DNA of 15,007 nucleotides from Bacteroidales bacterium UBA1745 (GTDB taxonomy: Bacteria; Bacteroidota; Bacteroidia; Bacteroidales; UBA932). Where the stretch lies: the NCBI GenBank assembly GCA_002314885.1, contig DCHT01000040.1, positions 190-15,196 on the forward strand, written 5' to 3'. A model generated the notes under the pieces. The model did no database searches, had not been told where the DNA came from, and worked only from the letters and a program-made list of their open reading frames with translations. The position numbers and the translations under genes were made by a program. This document shows positions 13,782 through 15,007 of this stretch, one piece after another (position 1 is the first letter of the stretch; each line of letters opens with the position of its first letter).

Positions 13782-14872
13782 CCGATTCTCATAGCTATTG
13801 CGTCATCCTCGCAGGAGGACAGGGATCCAAGCTTTGGCCTGTCAGCAGGATGAACACCCCGAAGCAGTTCGTCGAACTGGAAAGGACAGGCAGGACCTAT
13901 TACCAGCACACCTATGACCGTTGCTGTGCAATCGTGCCGCCGGAGAATGTGCTCGTGGTGACCACCAACCGCCACAAGGAGCTGGTGTTCGCCCAGACTC
14001 CGGACATACTGCCTCAGAACGTGCTGGTTGAGCCACACCACCGCAACACGGCTCCGAGCGTGGCATACGCCACCTATACTCTGTTGAAACGCGACCCTGA
14101 GGCCGTGTTCGCAGTCGTGCCGTCCGACAACATCATCAACGGCGATGCTGCATTCCGTGCGGACATCCTCAGCGCAATGGCCTTCGTTTCGGCCAATGAC
14201 GCTCTCGTGACCATAGGCGTGCGCCCATCCCATCCGGACTCCAACTACGGCTACATCCAGGCTGCCGGCGGACGCGATGCCCTCCTCAAGGGTGAGCCGC
14301 TCCGCGTGAAGACCTTCACCGAGAAACCTGACGTGGAGATCGCCCGTGTGTTCATCGCCAGCGGGGAGTTCCTGTGGAACGCCGGTATCTTCGTGTGGAA
14401 GGCCTCCGTCATCCGCGCGGAACTCGAATCCAAAATGCCGGAGATGTCGGCCTGGTTCGGGGGCTGGGAAGATGCTCTCGGTACTCCCGCAGAGAAGGAT
14501 TTCATCGTAAAGACCTACTCCGGACTCCAGAAATGGTCCATCAACACGGGCATCCTGGAGACCACCTCCAAGGCCTGGGTTTATCCGGCAGACTTCGAGT
14601 GGGCTGACATCGGTACCTGGGACTCTATATATAATTATATAAAGGTAAAGGACGAGAACGGAAACGCGCTCGGCTACAACGGCGTCGGCCGCGACTGCCA
14701 CAACACTCTCGTTGTAAGCACTCAGAGGGACAAGCTCGTCGTGATCAAGGGACTGGACAACTACGTCGTCGTGGACACCGACGATGTGCTTATGATCTGC
14801 CCTCGCACGGATGCTGATGTGAAGGATCTTTCATCGTTGAGGCTCGATCCGGAGCTCGAAAAGTACAAGTAG
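13778..14872 (+). CDS. Mannose-1-phosphate guanylyltransferase-like nucleotidyltransferase
   Basis: This 364-residue protein has the length of single-function GDP-mannose pyrophosphorylases, which join mannose-1-phosphate and GTP to give GDP-mannose for envelope glycans. The N-terminal nucleotide-binding signature reads LAGGQGSKLWPVSR (11-24), followed by TPKQF with Lys29. EPHHRNTAPS, VVPSDNII, FTEKPD, WNAGIFVW and FEWADIGTW (273-281) all match the family, and a left-handed-helix-like C-terminal tail follows. Two positions differ from the pattern I expect: the signature Arg is Lys18 (GSK rather than GTR or GSR), and the SIDYG segment reads SINTG with Asn256 replacing an acidic residue. It is probably an active sugar-1-phosphate nucleotidyltransferase, but its sugar or nucleotide preference may differ. 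It starts in a 4-base ATGA overlap with the preceding gene and ends the cluster. Confidence 0.85.
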   Translation: MTDSHSYCVILAGGQGSKLWPVSRMNTPKQFVELERTGRTYYQHTYDRCCAIVPPENVLVVTTNRHKELVFAQTPDILPQNVLVEPHHRNTAPSVAYATYTLLKRDPEAVFAVVPSDNIINGDAAFRADILSAMAFVSANDALVTIGVRPSHPDSNYGYIQAAGGRDALLKGEPLRVKTFTEKPDVEIARVFIASGEFLWNAGIFVWKASVIRAELESKMPEMSAWFGGWEDALGTPAEKDFIVKTYSGLQKWSINTGILETTSKAWVYPADFEWADIGTWDSIYNYIKVKDENGNALGYNGVGRDCHNTLVVSTQRDKLVVIKGLDNYVVVDTDDVLMICPRTDADVKDLSSLRLDPELEKYK

Positions 14873-14893
14873 CAAGCTCGCCCCGGATGAAGG

Positions 14894-14927
14894 TTTTCAA
14901 CAAAAAATCCGCATAACTTGTTGAAAA
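14894..14927. repeat. 10-bp inverted repeat, candidate operator or weak terminator
   Basis: TTTTCAACAA (14894-14903) and TTGTTGAAAA (14918-14927) are perfect inverted copies 14 bases apart. The right arm contains the -33 TTG of the promoter that follows. As RNA it could form a 10-bp AT-rich hairpin about 20 bases after the stop of the preceding gene, but no T-run follows (TTAAATTATT). An operator over the promoter is the more attractive reading; neither is proved. Confidence 0.45.
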
Positions 14928-14950
14928 TTAAATTATTGTTCGTATATTTG
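14921..14950 (+). promoter_or_regulatory. Strong Bacteroidota promoter for a gene beyond the window
   Basis: TTG (14921-14923), a 19-base spacer and TATATTTG (14943-14950) match the Bacteroidota -33/-7 consensus in sequence and spacing, the best promoter in the window. Transcription should start near 14953-14957 and run right through an AT-rich leader (14978-15007) with no start codon in a long frame before the window ends, so its gene lies outside. Confidence 0.75.
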
Positions 14951-14977
14951 CAGCCCGCCAAAATGAACGGTGGGCTG
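14951..14977 (+). promoter_or_regulatory. GC-rich hairpin at the start of the outgoing transcript
   Basis: CAGCCCGCC (14951-14959) pairs with GGTGGGCTG (14969-14977) over nine positions, including one G-U, around a 9-base loop. It is the only GC-rich piece in an otherwise AT-rich leader and lies at the predicted transcription start. It could protect the 5' end, control initiation, or end incoming transcription poorly (next bases TAATTTATTT). Confidence 0.4.
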
Positions 14978-15007
14978 TAATTTATTTATAATCAATTAAT
15001 TAACAAA

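Noticed and set aside
13748..14701. 317-codon minus-strand frame
   Set aside because: It is antisense to the nucleotidyltransferase gene, which has clear family motifs; the reverse frame has none.
14963..14980. Five-codon micro-frame (MNGGL) in the outgoing leader
   Set aside because: It is too short to judge, has no ribosome-binding site and overlaps the hairpin; chance is the simplest explanation.
1..15007. CRISPR arrays, insertion sequences, toxin-antitoxin pairs or phage genes
   Set aside because: I found no spaced direct repeats, transposase motifs or small paired frames to support any of these.

Overview
The window is a piece of a Bacteroidales-type (phylum Bacteroidota) chromosome. 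The evidence is the Bacteroides-style -7 promoter element TAnnTTTG in AT-rich gaps, weak Shine-Dalgarno signals, a TonB-dependent receptor with an N-terminal carboxypeptidase-regulatory-like domain, and protein families (DUF4876, DUF6850, DUF5009) that I know mainly from this group. Genus cannot be fixed from the sequence alone. Genes are packed closely and no stretch over 300 bases lacks a gene. I see no insertion sequence, integrase, CRISPR array or rRNA.

Layout. Bases 1-58 hold the 3' end of a tRNA, most likely tRNA-Gly, and its intrinsic terminator. Bases 114-8892 (+) form a tight four-gene cell-envelope operon: a TonB-dependent receptor, a DUF4876-type lipoprotein, a DUF6850-type outer-membrane barrel, and a signal-peptide-bearing M16 zinc peptidase with a complete active site. 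Spacings are 21, 6 and 6 bases. A membrane acyltransferase of the DUF5009/HGSNAT-like family lies convergent on the minus strand (8889-9995). Its stop codon interlocks with that of the peptidase gene in the palindrome CTAG. A 73-bp gap with an inverted pair of -7 elements separates it from a rightward housekeeping cluster: cdaA (c-di-AMP synthase), mutS2, a YraN-family nuclease-fold protein, and a mannose-1-phosphate guanylyltransferase-like enzyme. The first two genes overlap by 26 bases and the last two by 4. The final 135 bases hold a 10-bp inverted repeat and a strong consensus promoter firing out of the window.

How the genes may work together. The first operon is the most interesting part. 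A TonB-dependent receptor encoded with a periplasmic M16 protease is the hallmark of protease-associated import systems such as FusA/FusC (ferredoxin import in Pectobacterium) and YddB/PqqL in E. coli. Here it has no SusD and instead carries a DUF4876 lipoprotein and a second barrel. I infer a Bacteroidales import system that captures a polypeptide at the surface, brings it across the outer membrane and cleaves it in the periplasm. The substrate is unknown. The second cluster combines c-di-AMP signalling, DNA/ribosome maintenance and sugar-nucleotide synthesis.
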